Shown piece by piece: positions 25,309 to 33,347 of a stretch of DNA of 64,000 nucleotides. The stretch comes from UA16 sp002292325 (GTDB taxonomy: Bacteria; Bacteroidota; Bacteroidia; Flavobacteriales_D; Sanyastnellaceae): NCBI GenBank assembly GCA_943788645.1, contig CALSRC010000001.1, forward strand, positions 496,001 through 560,000, given 5' to 3'. The first letter of the stretch is position 1. Each line of letters begins with the position of its first letter. The notes under the pieces were generated by a model that saw only the letters and a list, made by a program, of their open reading frames with translations, did no database searches and was not told the origin of the DNA. A program made the position numbers and the translations under genes.

Positions 25309-26250
25309 TCAAAAGGAGCCTTGGACTTCGGAATACACCCGTTCGATGCCATCACGCAGGTCGATTTGTGCCTTCCAGCCGAGTGCATGAATGCGGCTGA
25401 CATCCATGAGTTTTCGAGGTGTGCCATCAGGCTTGGATGAATCCCACGCCAACCGCCCTGTGTAACCGACCACCTCACAGATCATTTCGGCGAGTGCGCG
25501 TATGCTCAAATCTTTGCCTGTTCCCACATTTACCCAGTCCTCTCCATCGTAGGTGTCCATCAAATGCACGCAAGCAATTGCGAGATCGTCCACGTGCAAA
25601 AATTCACGCTGCGGTGATCCGGTGCCCCACAAGTTCACTTCGGGTGCCCCGTTCACTTTGGCCGTATGAATTTTGCGAAGGAGCGCCGGCAAGACGTGGC
25701 TCGTTTCTAAATCATAATTATCTCCCGGTCCATACAAGTTGGTGGGCATGGCGCTGATGAAATTCGCACCGTATTGGTGCCGGTAAGTTTCACATAGCTT
25801 AATACCGGCAATTTTAGCGATGGCATATGGTTCGTTGGTTGGTTCGAGGGGGCCTGTGAGAAGGGCTTCTTCGACCAGCGGTTGCTCGGCCATCTTGGGG
25901 TAGATGCACGAGGAGCCAAGAAACAAGAGTTTTTCGACACCGTGCATCCAAGCAGCATGGATGATGTTGGCCTCGATCATCAGATTTTCGTACAGGAACT
26001 GCGCGCGGTAGACGTTGTTGGCATGAATGCCTCCCACCTTCGCTGCGGCGAGGTAGACGTGTTGCGGCTTTTCTTGCTCGAAAAAATCAAATACAGCTTG
26101 CTGATTGGTGAGGTCGACTTCCGCGCGTGAGCGTGTCAAAATGTTGCGAAACCCCTCTGTTTTTAACTTTCGAACAATTGCAGAGCCGACCATTCCTCGA
26201 TGTCCAGCAACGTAAATTTTTGTTTCTAAATCCCGTTGGTTTTCACTCAT
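25309..26250 (-). CDS. fcl: GDP-L-fucose synthase
   Basis: Epimerises and reduces GDP-4-keto-6-deoxymannose to GDP-L-fucose. About 313 residues. NADP motif AGHRGMVGSAIV, catalytic Ser-Tyr-Lys (FLGSSCIYP and EPYAIAKIAGIKLCE), and the Fcl-typical MPTNLYGPGDNYD and WGTGSPQREFLHVDDLA. The start is set at MSENQRDLETKIYVAG (26250); upstream in-frame sequence runs into the permease gene. Its pathway partner gmd is about 20 kb to the left. Confidence 0.96.
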   Translation of the reverse strand: MSENQRDLETKIYVAGHRGMVGSAIVRKLKTEGFRNILTRSRAEVDLTNQQAVFDFFEQEKPQHVYLAAAKVGGIHANNVYRAQFLYENLMIEANIIHAAWMHGVEKLLFLGSSCIYPKMAEQPLVEEALLTGPLEPTNEPYAIAKIAGIKLCETYRHQYGANFISAMPTNLYGPGDNYDLETSHVLPALLRKIHTAKVNGAPEVNLWGTGSPQREFLHVDDLAIACVHLMDTYDGEDWVNVGTGKDLSIRALAEMICEVVGYTGRLAWDSSKPDGTPRKLMDVSRIHALGWKAQIDLRDGIERVYSEVQGSF

Positions 26251-26273
26251 GTCCGAAAGATAATCATGAATAT

Positions 26274-27185
26274 TCAGGGTTCTGCTGATTCGCGAAGCCC
26301 ATCTCCTATGAAGGTAAAAGCCAAGACCACACTGACAATGAGAGCTCCTGGAGCGATTGCGAGCCATGCGTGACTGCCCGTGATGAGGTGGTAATGTTCT
26401 TGGATGATATTGCCCCAACTGGGAAGGGGGATTTGAGCGCCATATCCAAGAAAACTCAAGCCCGACTCAATTAAAATGGCTGCGGCAAAATTAGCCGCCG
26501 CAATCACGGTTATAGGACCTGTGGCGTTGGGCAGCATATGTCGGAGCATGATGCGCATGTCGGAATACCCCAATGCTTTGGCAGCTTGAATGAATTCCAT
26601 CTCCCGTAAGGAAATGAATTGACCCCGGACAACTCGGGCGACATCGACCCACATGGTCAGTCCAATGGCCAAGAAAACCTGCCACAGCCCTTTGCCAAAT
26701 GCCATGGTGATCGCGAGCACCATTAACAATGTCGGTAAGGTCCAGATGACCTGTATCCACCAACTGATTGCTGCATCGACCCAGCCGCCTCGGTAACCAG
26801 CCCATGCTCCGAGTAATATGCCAATGAACAGCGAAATTAAAACAGCGGTGAAGCCCACGCCCAAGCTGATGGCGGCACCTGCCATGAGCCGACTGAGCAC
26901 ATCCCGACCATACCGGTCAGTGCCCAACCAAAATGTTTGGACCCGTTCATCGTCAGCTTCCCAGGTGGCACCAGGCTCCAATAGGGAGCGCTCCAAGTTC
27001 TGTGCATTGGCATGCGGACTTGCATCCGGTCGAATGCTTGGTCCCGCGAGCGCAACGAGAACCAACACCGCTATCCAAGTGCTGCTCAGCATGGCAGGCG
27101 TGTGGCGCATAAACCGATTGAGCAATGAGGTTGGAACGGAAGTCATGGGAGTCAAGGGTCCTGAAATGGGTTGGTTGTTTCGCAT
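26274..27185 (-). CDS. Peptide/nickel-type ABC transporter permease (DppC-like)
   Basis: 303-residue inner-membrane permease. It has the OppC-like N-terminal TM followed by a periplasmic loop, FWLGTDRYGRDVLSRLMAGA just before the core, five core helices, and the EAA coupling loop EFIQAAKALGYSDMRIMLRHMLPNATGP. Closing motif LSFLGYGAQIPLPSWGN is typical of DppC. Normally this subunit pairs with DppB and two ATPases; none is adjacent here. It sits between GT2 and fcl genes, an unusual setting. Confidence 0.92.
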   Translation of the reverse strand: MRNNQPISGPLTPMTSVPTSLLNRFMRHTPAMLSSTWIAVLVLVALAGPSIRPDASPHANAQNLERSLLEPGATWEADDERVQTFWLGTDRYGRDVLSRLMAGAAISLGVGFTAVLISLFIGILLGAWAGYRGGWVDAAISWWIQVIWTLPTLLMVLAITMAFGKGLWQVFLAIGLTMWVDVARVVRGQFISLREMEFIQAAKALGYSDMRIMLRHMLPNATGPITVIAAANFAAAILIESGLSFLGYGAQIPLPSWGNIIQEHYHLITGSHAWLAIAPGALIVSVVLAFTFIGDGLRESAEP

Positions 27186-27191
27186 GGAAAT

Positions 27192-28298
27192 TTAAATCGA
27201 CCTCCCTTTCCATTGGACACGGCCTGCCAGAAGTTGCCACCACGCTCCCCACACCAGCAAGGCATAGCGCAGAGGAAAGAGCAACGCATCCATTCCGTTC
27301 ATTTTGAGCCCGAATTGTTGACTCGCTCGTCGAATCATCCATCCATCCAGTGCTCCTTTTCCCAACCAGAAAGCCAGTGTTAGTAGCACCCAAGGAGGGG
27401 TGTGCATTGTCAAAGACATCCCGATGAGGATTGCGCCAAATGCGTGAAGCACACCCACACGCGCAGCGGTTCGCTTGGTTTCAATGTCTTGTTCGCCGGT
27501 TTTTGAGGCCCAACGAGCGCGTTGTTGCCAGAGTGCGCCCCATGAATCCATGGGGATCGTTTGCACACAGGCATCTTTTTTGCCGCACCAACCTATGTGT
27601 TTTCCAGATTTCCGCAGAGAATGCAGCGCAAAAGCGTCATCTCCTGAGGCTTGTGCAAGGTTCAAATCATCGACCGGATAATCGGCCGTCGCATATAAAC
27701 TGTTCGCCCCGCTTCCCATGGCCAAATGACCTGTTGCAACGCCGCCCGAAATCCAGACCATCATGCTGCCGAATTCCAGCGCTTGAAACTGCTCCCATCC
27801 TGATTTTGATCGTGGCGCGATTGCAACGCCGCCGAGCACTGCAGCGGACGTTCCTTCTTTGGCGCAATGCATCATGCACGCTGCCCAATTGCCCTGCAAC
27901 CTTACGTCGGCATCGAGGGTGGCCATCCAGGGAGTGTCGACGATTCGATATCCGGTAATGAGGGCTGCTTTTTTACCCAGTCCGATGGAGTCGATGACCT
28001 TCACTCCGAAGGACTCGGCGATGGCACGGGATTCATCCGTGCTATGATCGTCGATGACGACGGTACGCACCGGGACAGATTGTTGACTCAGGTCCTTCAA
28101 CAGCAGGGTGAGGTTAGTAGCTTCATTCCTGCAGGGAATCAAAACAGTCAACTCCATTTTATCGCTTGGATTCGACAATCCGGTTGCATTTTGGGTTTGT
28201 CGACTCCGTCGAATGCACCGGGCAATGAAGAGGGCGTAGTCAAAGAGCAAGGCCGCTCCAATCACGGCAACGAAGGGGAGGGGTCCGTATTCAGACAT
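27192..28298 (-). CDS. Family 2 glycosyltransferase, membrane-bound
   Basis: 368 residues: an N-terminal TM helix, a GT-A catalytic domain and two or three C-terminal TM segments. Motifs: LTVLIPCRNEATNLTLLL, VIDDHSTDES, DADVRL (metal-binding DxD) and QQRARW (the QxxRW-like motif of processive or lipid-sugar transferases). It overlaps the upstream flippase-fold gene by eight bases and precedes the permease gene by six, so it belongs to an operon. The sugar and acceptor are not evident. Confidence 0.88.
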   Translation of the reverse strand: MSEYGPLPFVAVIGAALLFDYALFIARCIRRSRQTQNATGLSNPSDKMELTVLIPCRNEATNLTLLLKDLSQQSVPVRTVVIDDHSTDESRAIAESFGVKVIDSIGLGKKAALITGYRIVDTPWMATLDADVRLQGNWAACMMHCAKEGTSAAVLGGVAIAPRSKSGWEQFQALEFGSMMVWISGGVATGHLAMGSGANSLYATADYPVDDLNLAQASGDDAFALHSLRKSGKHIGWCGKKDACVQTIPMDSWGALWQQRARWASKTGEQDIETKRTAARVGVLHAFGAILIGMSLTMHTPPWVLLTLAFWLGKGALDGWMIRRASQQFGLKMNGMDALLFPLRYALLVWGAWWQLLAGRVQWKGRSI

Positions 28299-29256
28299 GG
28301 CGTCGGTCGATCAATTGGATGCCACCTCCAATGAAGGCGGGTATGCAGAGATTTACAAGCCAAACAGCAAACGTTGCGATGAGAATGGGAACGGTCCATT
28401 CCGGCTCCGGCTGCAACCAGGCGATGATCAATGCCTCACGGACGCCCAATTCGGCCAGGGCAGCGGTTGGTACCACCATGTTTCCAAGGTATACGAGTGC
28501 AATGGCTGTCCAAATGCTTCCGTCGACTTCGATGCCCCATGCTCCGAGTGCACAGGCAAATTGACCCGTGAAGACTGCAAAACGAATCCCGCTCAAGATG
28601 ACTTGTCGGTTCATTTGAAGCCCACTCAGCGGCGTTTTCAACCCTTGGAAGCGATCGGTCAAACGGCGCAGCCGATGGCCTTTTTCCTTTGCGACCCAAC
28701 GTGGCAAACGCCACCAAACGGCCGCAGCAATGACCAATGCCATGCAACCCAACATACAGGCGACAAGAGGCAGTTGATGGCCATGCGACCAATTCCCGTT
28801 GCCCATGGTGGTATTGGCCAGCACAGCGAAGGCACTGATTGTGCCAATGGTCCAGGTCCATCCAGCTTGGGCCCATGCGCCTACCGCCCATGCTCGAGCG
28901 CCATCTGCTCTCGCGTGGGCAGGCAACATGGCCACCCGAGCGACGGCATCACCCGTGCGGTTGGGAGTGACCAAGCCAAAAGTCAATCCGGTCAGGACTT
29001 CGCGCAGGCTCCGGAACCAGGACTTGCGATCAGAGGCGGTCAAAGCGTGCCACTTGGCTGCTTCGAGCCCGAGGTTCAAGGGCATGCCCAGGATAAACAG
29101 CCAGAGAAAAAGGGGATTGACAGGATCACACAACACCTGGAAGGCCTCGGTGTTATGCCACATTTCGTGTTCCATCAGGGTCCATGCAACATAGGCCATC
29201 GCCACGGCAGTTATCAGCCATCGGGCGAGCTTTTGCAACATGGAGGTAAAACGCAT
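28291..29256 (-). CDS. LPG synthase-type transmembrane domain protein
   Basis: About 321 residues with eight or so TM helices, resembling the flippase-like domain of MprF (UPF0104/LPG_synthase_TM) without the soluble aminoacyl transferase domain. Characteristic parts are LNLGLEAAKWHALTASD, LTGLTFGLVTPNRTGDAVAR and TAALAELGVREALIIAW. Such proteins are often encoded next to glycosyltransferases. The ATG at 29256 is used; a -7 box ends three bases upstream, so Met6 (29241) is an alternative start. Confidence 0.85.
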   Translation of the reverse strand: MRFTSMLQKLARWLITAVAMAYVAWTLMEHEMWHNTEAFQVLCDPVNPLFLWLFILGMPLNLGLEAAKWHALTASDRKSWFRSLREVLTGLTFGLVTPNRTGDAVARVAMLPAHARADGARAWAVGAWAQAGWTWTIGTISAFAVLANTTMGNGNWSHGHQLPLVACMLGCMALVIAAAVWWRLPRWVAKEKGHRLRRLTDRFQGLKTPLSGLQMNRQVILSGIRFAVFTGQFACALGAWGIEVDGSIWTAIALVYLGNMVVPTAALAELGVREALIIAWLQPEPEWTVPILIATFAVWLVNLCIPAFIGGGIQLIDRRHV

Positions 29257-29259
29257 TTC

Positions 29260-29267
29260 CAAATGTA
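29260..29267 (-). promoter_or_regulatory. -7 box of the LPG-synthase-like gene, overlapping ruvC upstream region
   Basis: TACATTTG on the minus strand (TAnnTTTG) ends three bases before the ATG; TTGG lies 19 bases further upstream as a weak -33. On the plus strand TACCTTCG (29266-29273) is a near match seven bases before ruvC. Both divergent genes would be read from about 25 shared bases. Confidence 0.4.
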
Positions 29268-29280
29268 CCTTCGTCAGACC

Positions 29281-29862
29281 ATGCGGCCAACCTCCTCTAA
29301 AAAGTCCACCGAGCAAATCATTTTGGGCATTGATCCAGGAACAACCATTATGGGATATGGCGTGATTCGCGTTGAAGGTAAAAAAGTGGTCTTGGTGGAA
29401 ATGGGTGCATTGCACCTTTCAAAATACAAGGACCATGCAGTGAAATTGAAGCGAATTTTCGATCGGTGCTCAGCTTTGATCGAGTCGCATGCACCAGATC
29501 ATTTGGCCGTTGAAGCGCCGTTCTTCGGAAAAAATGTTCAATCCATGTTGAAATTGGGTCGAGCTCAGGGCGTAGCTCTTGCGGCAGCTTTGTCCCGTGA
29601 TATTCCTGTTTCTGAGTATGCTCCACGGAAGGTGAAGCAATCTGTTACGGGAAGTGGAAGCGCCAGCAAAGAACAAGTAGCGGCGATGGTCGCGCGGACA
29701 CTTTCGATTCCCATGGCGGATATGCCCAAAGAAATGGATGCTTCGGACGGTTTGGCGGTGGCGTTGTGCCATCATTTTCAACTCGCCTCTCCCCGAATGC
29801 AGGCGGGATACAGCGGATGGAAAGCCTTCGTGCAAGACCAGGGTGATCGTGTGATCAAATAA
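29281..29862 (+). CDS. ruvC: Crossover junction endodeoxyribonuclease RuvC
   Basis: Resolves Holliday junctions with RuvAB. 193 residues. The four catalytic acids are visible: Asp18 (GIDPGT), Glu78 (AVEAPFFGKN), Asp153 and Asp156 (MDASDGLAVALCHH). KLGRAQGVALAAALSR and SEYAPRKVKQSVTGSGSASK are also standard. Start at MRPTSSKKSTEQIILG; the much longer open frame upstream is antisense to the LPG-synthase-like gene. Confidence 0.97.
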   Translation: MRPTSSKKSTEQIILGIDPGTTIMGYGVIRVEGKKVVLVEMGALHLSKYKDHAVKLKRIFDRCSALIESHAPDHLAVEAPFFGKNVQSMLKLGRAQGVALAAALSRDIPVSEYAPRKVKQSVTGSGSASKEQVAAMVARTLSIPMADMPKEMDASDGLAVALCHHFQLASPRMQAGYSGWKAFVQDQGDRVIK

Positions 29863-29956
29863 TTTTTTGAATAAATGTAACTTTTTCGAATGGGCTGCGT
29901 ATTCAGTCCTGGAGCATTGCTCTAAAACAGTTTACTTGTTTTTCATTCAACAGGGT

Positions 29957-29988
29957 AGGGTCATCCATCGGGATGACCCTTCTTTTTT
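29957..29988 (+). terminator. Intrinsic terminator after ruvC
   Basis: Perfect 10-bp stem AGGGTCATCC / GGATGACCCT (29957-29966 and 29971-29980) with a four-base loop ATCG, followed by TCTTTTTTG. It lies between ruvC and the convergent ddl gene. Confidence 0.9.
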
Positions 29989-30013
29989 GCGCCACATTTA
30001 ATTTGGAGGGGAT

Positions 30014-30994
30014 CTAACTCAGCAACGTCTGATCAATGATGCGGGAGATCAAAGCGGTTTTGCTCAGCCCCAGGGCATGGGCTTGCTTGGGGATGATGCT
30101 GGCTTCTGAAAAACCCGGTACGGCATTGATTTCAATGACATGCGGTTCTCCATCCAATTCTGACATCATATCAACCCGGGCCAGACCACGCATGTGCGTC
30201 GCATTGTAGACTGCGATGGCCAGTTGCTGCAGGCGATTGCGTAAATTTTCTGGAATGTCAGCTGGCGTGATTTCCTCTGATTCACCTTCATACTTTGCGG
30301 CGTAATCAAAGAAAGCTCGATCGGTTCGAATCTCCGTAACAGGCAAGGCCATGGGGGTTCCGTCAGCGGACGGAATGACGCCGGAAGTGAATTCGCGCCC
30401 GGCCAAAAAGGACTCAACAACGACTCCGCCCATACCGCCAATTGCCTGAGCATCGTGTATGGCAGCGTCCAATTGGTCTTCCGATGTGACTTTGTGGATG
30501 CCAATGCTCGATCCGGTCTCATTGGGTTTGACAAAACAAGGAAGCCCAAGGGATTCGATAATTTCGCTTGCTTTCCAACTGCCCTCATGGGGGATTTGGT
30601 AGGACCGCGCCACGGCAATGCCATGGGATCTCAATAATTCTGATGTACGGCCTTTGTGAAAGGTCAAAGCCATGGCTTCTGCACTTCCCGTGGTGTGCGG
30701 AAATCCGCTGGCCGCTAATTGCGCTTGGAGTTTTCCATCTTCACCGGGAGTGCCGTGCACCATCACGAAAGCTCCGATGTAACCAGCGGCATCTGCCATG
30801 AGGTGTTCCAGGGAGGTGGGCCTCCGCTGCCCTTCGGTATCGATGAACCATCCGTCCTCGTTGATGTGCACCAATGTGGGTTGGAAACGGTCCAGGTCGA
30901 TGTGCTTCATGACCATGTGCGCTGATTTGCGAGAGATGGCCGCTTCGCCCGAATAGCCGCCGGTAAAGACGATGATGGAATGCTTTTTTCCCAT
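30014..30994 (-). CDS. ddl: D-alanine--D-alanine ligase
   Basis: Makes the D-Ala-D-Ala dipeptide of peptidoglycan. 326 residues with an ATP-grasp fold: FTGGYSGEAAISRKSAHMV, HGTPGEDGKLQAQL, CFVKPNETGSSIGIHKV, and C-terminal ARVDMM, PHVIEINAVPGFSEASIIP with the metal-binding Glu and Asn. The N-terminal Gly-Gly-x-Ser-x-Glu loop agrees with the family. It is downstream of purK in the same direction. Confidence 0.97.
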   Translation of the reverse strand: MGKKHSIIVFTGGYSGEAAISRKSAHMVMKHIDLDRFQPTLVHINEDGWFIDTEGQRRPTSLEHLMADAAGYIGAFVMVHGTPGEDGKLQAQLAASGFPHTTGSAEAMALTFHKGRTSELLRSHGIAVARSYQIPHEGSWKASEIIESLGLPCFVKPNETGSSIGIHKVTSEDQLDAAIHDAQAIGGMGGVVVESFLAGREFTSGVIPSADGTPMALPVTEIRTDRAFFDYAAKYEGESEEITPADIPENLRNRLQQLAIAVYNATHMRGLARVDMMSELDGEPHVIEINAVPGFSEASIIPKQAHALGLSKTALISRIIDQTLLS

Positions 30995-31057
30995 GGTTTG
31001 AAGACGTTGAACGGGTTGACTGTTGCCGATGGAAAATTAACGTTCCTGTTCTTCAAG

Positions 31058-32233
31058 TTATTCGGTTGGGGTGGGCTTTCCTTCCACGGCCAATTGTTCA
31101 CGAATTCGCATCATGCGCTCGATGACTTCCTGTCGGGTTTCACCTGTGATGGTGACATGGCCCATTTTTCGGAAGGGCTTGACCTGTGATTTGCCGTAGA
31201 GGTGAGGATGCACACCCTCCGTAGCAAGAGCGGCATCAATGCCCCGGTAATCAGGCAATCCGCGAGCATCCGCAGCTCCAACAACATTGACCATGGCGCC
31301 AACGGGGTGGACTGGAGCGGTTGAGCCCAGGGGTAAATCGAGAACAGTCCGCAGATGTTGCTCAAATTGTGATGTGATGTTGGCTTCGATGGTGTGGTGA
31401 CCGCTGTTGTGAGTCCGTGGAGCGACTTCATTGACCACTATGTGGCCTTCTGTGTCCAAGAATAATTCTACCGCGAGCAAACCTTCGAACTCCATGCATT
31501 CGGCAACTTGGATGACGATGCGCTCAGCTGTTTGCGCCTCTTCGATGGAAATGTCTGCTGGTGCGATGAGGTAGTCAACCAAATTGGCAACCGGGTCAAA
31601 CACCGCTTCAACCACGGGAAAGCACTGGGTTTCGCCCATGCTGTTGCGCGCGACAATCACGCTCAGTTCCTTGTGGATGCGCACGGCCTTCTCGAGTAAA
31701 CTCGGCGACTGAAACGCTTTACTGGCGTCGGCAACATTTTTCAGGACTTTGACTCCTTTTCCATCGTATCCGCCTTTGCGCATCTTTTGTACAATGGGGA
31801 AGCCCATTGCTCCCACTTCATTTGCATCCGCGATCAATTGGAACGGCGATGTAGGGATTCCATGGTCGGCGAAGAATTGTTTTTGGAGTCCCTTGTCCTG
31901 GATGATGGCCAGGTGATCAGGCTTGGGAATGACTCGGACACCCTGTGCCTCCAAGCGACGAAGTCCTTCGACGCTGACATTTTCGATTTCAATGGTCAAA
32001 CAGTCGAGTCCGCTGCCAAATTTTTCCACAGCGTCGGCATCGTTGAGGTCACCTTGCACAAATCGGTGCGTCAAGAATCTGCAAGGGGCATCTGGGCTAG
32101 GGTCCATTACCTCTACCCGGGCATCGAAATCCACCGCGGATTGAATCATCATGCGCCCCAATTGTCCCCCGCCTAAGACGCCGAGGCGCAGGGAAGGACC
32201 AAAGGATGCGGAGTTTTTTATCTTACTTGCCAT
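31058..32233 (-). CDS. purK: 5-(carboxyamino)imidazole ribonucleotide synthase
   Basis: ATP-dependent carboxylation of AIR in de novo purine synthesis. About 391 residues, ATP-grasp: LRLGVLGGGQLGRMM at the N-terminus, DCLTIEIENVSVEGLRRLE, VQKMRKGGYDGKGVKVL, AVELFLDTEGHIVVNEVAPR and HNSGHHTIEANITSQFEQHL. Start at MASKIKNSASF (32233); the longer frame is upstream of a -7 box. The partner purE is not in the window. Confidence 0.96.
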   Translation of the reverse strand: MASKIKNSASFGPSLRLGVLGGGQLGRMMIQSAVDFDARVEVMDPSPDAPCRFLTHRFVQGDLNDADAVEKFGSGLDCLTIEIENVSVEGLRRLEAQGVRVIPKPDHLAIIQDKGLQKQFFADHGIPTSPFQLIADANEVGAMGFPIVQKMRKGGYDGKGVKVLKNVADASKAFQSPSLLEKAVRIHKELSVIVARNSMGETQCFPVVEAVFDPVANLVDYLIAPADISIEEAQTAERIVIQVAECMEFEGLLAVELFLDTEGHIVVNEVAPRTHNSGHHTIEANITSQFEQHLRTVLDLPLGSTAPVHPVGAMVNVVGAADARGLPDYRGIDAALATEGVHPHLYGKSQVKPFRKMGHVTITGETRQEVIERMMRIREQLAVEGKPTPTE

Positions 32234-32237
32234 ACCG

Positions 32238-32245
32238 CAAAGATA
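32238..32245 (-). promoter_or_regulatory. -7 promoter box of purK
   Basis: TATCTTTG on the minus strand, a full TAnnTTTG match, ends four bases before the purK ATG at 32233. No TTTG at the -33 distance. Suggests a leaderless mRNA if used. Confidence 0.42.
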
Positions 32246-32264
32246 TTCTGCCGATTTTAGCACC

Positions 32265-33323
32265 ATGGAATTTTTAGAACAGGTTTTTTTAGGCAACCTT
32301 TTAAGTGATTGGGCCATCGCATTGGCTTGGGCATTTGGAGGCGTTGTATTCGGTAAATTAATTTTTCGTTGGATCAGTAACCGCATGCGCAGGGTTGCGG
32401 CAAAAACGGCATCGGATCTGGATGATCTGATTTTGGAGAGGATTGAAGGTCCATTGGCCTTGGGTGCCGTTTTATTGGGATTTTGGCTTGGCTATGGCCA
32501 TCTGCATTTTGGGGAGCAAGTGGACCAGTTCATGGATAATGCATTCTCGGTGTCCATCGCATTGGTGTTGACTTGGATGTTCGCACGGCTCACAGACAGC
32601 TTGGTTGGAAGTACACTGACCAAGCGAGGAGAAAAGTCAGATTCTTCGATGCTGGCCCAAATGGCTCCGATTTTGCGGAAAACATCCCGTTCAACTGTGT
32701 GGGTGCTTGGCATCATCATGGCCATGACCAACGCAGGATATGATGTCGCGGCCTTGCTTGCAGGCGTTGGAATCGGCGGATTGGCCTTGGGTCTTGCAGC
32801 CAAGGATTTTGTCGGTAATATTTTCGGCGGTATTACGGTTTTTATAGACAAACCATTTGTGGTAGGAGACCGTGTGCAAGTTGCTGGCGTGGATGGAATA
32901 GTGGCTGAAATTGGGATTCGTTCCACGCGGGTTAACACCTTAGCGGGGCGGATGGTAACGATTCCGAATCACAAATTCACGGACAGCGTGGTTGAAAATG
33001 TCACAGCTGAGCCAACACGTAAAGTTCGATTGGAATTGGGGTTGACTTATGATACGACCCCTGAGCGCATGGAAGAAGCTCTCGCGATTGTTCGCAGAAT
33101 AGTGGAGAAGCACATTGGAACCAAGAACGACACCATCATTTGGTTTAGTGCTTTTGGAGATTTTTCCTTGAAAATTAGTGCGATTTACTACGTTCGAAAA
33201 GAAGCGGATGTTTGCTTGACTCCTGGAGCGGTCAACATCGAAGTCTTACGCCAGTTTAAGGAAGCCGGCTTGGATTTCGCCTTCCCAACGCAAACGCTTA
33301 TCCATCAGGGTCGCCCGGAATAA
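32265..33323 (+). CDS. MscS-family mechanosensitive channel
   Basis: About 352 residues. Four TM helices, the last being the pore helix with Gly/Ala periodicity (ALLAGVGIGGLALGLAAKDFVGNIFGG), then the MscS beta domain (DKPFVVGDRVQVAGVDGIVAEIGIRSTRV) and the cytosolic alpha/beta vestibule. Opens on membrane tension to release solutes. Start at MEFLEQVFLGN (32265); the longer frame overlaps the divergent purK gene. Confidence 0.93.
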   Translation: MEFLEQVFLGNLLSDWAIALAWAFGGVVFGKLIFRWISNRMRRVAAKTASDLDDLILERIEGPLALGAVLLGFWLGYGHLHFGEQVDQFMDNAFSVSIALVLTWMFARLTDSLVGSTLTKRGEKSDSSMLAQMAPILRKTSRSTVWVLGIIMAMTNAGYDVAALLAGVGIGGLALGLAAKDFVGNIFGGITVFIDKPFVVGDRVQVAGVDGIVAEIGIRSTRVNTLAGRMVTIPNHKFTDSVVENVTAEPTRKVRLELGLTYDTTPERMEEALAIVRRIVEKHIGTKNDTIIWFSAFGDFSLKISAIYYVRKEADVCLTPGAVNIEVLRQFKEAGLDFAFPTQTLIHQGRPE

Positions 33324-33347
33324 TTTGCTTACATAAATTACCAAGAA

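Noticed and set aside
28297..29280. Long plus-strand frame upstream of ruvC (about 328 extra codons)
   Set aside because: It is antisense to the LPG-synthase-like gene, has poor protein character, and RuvC homology begins only at the ATG at 29281.
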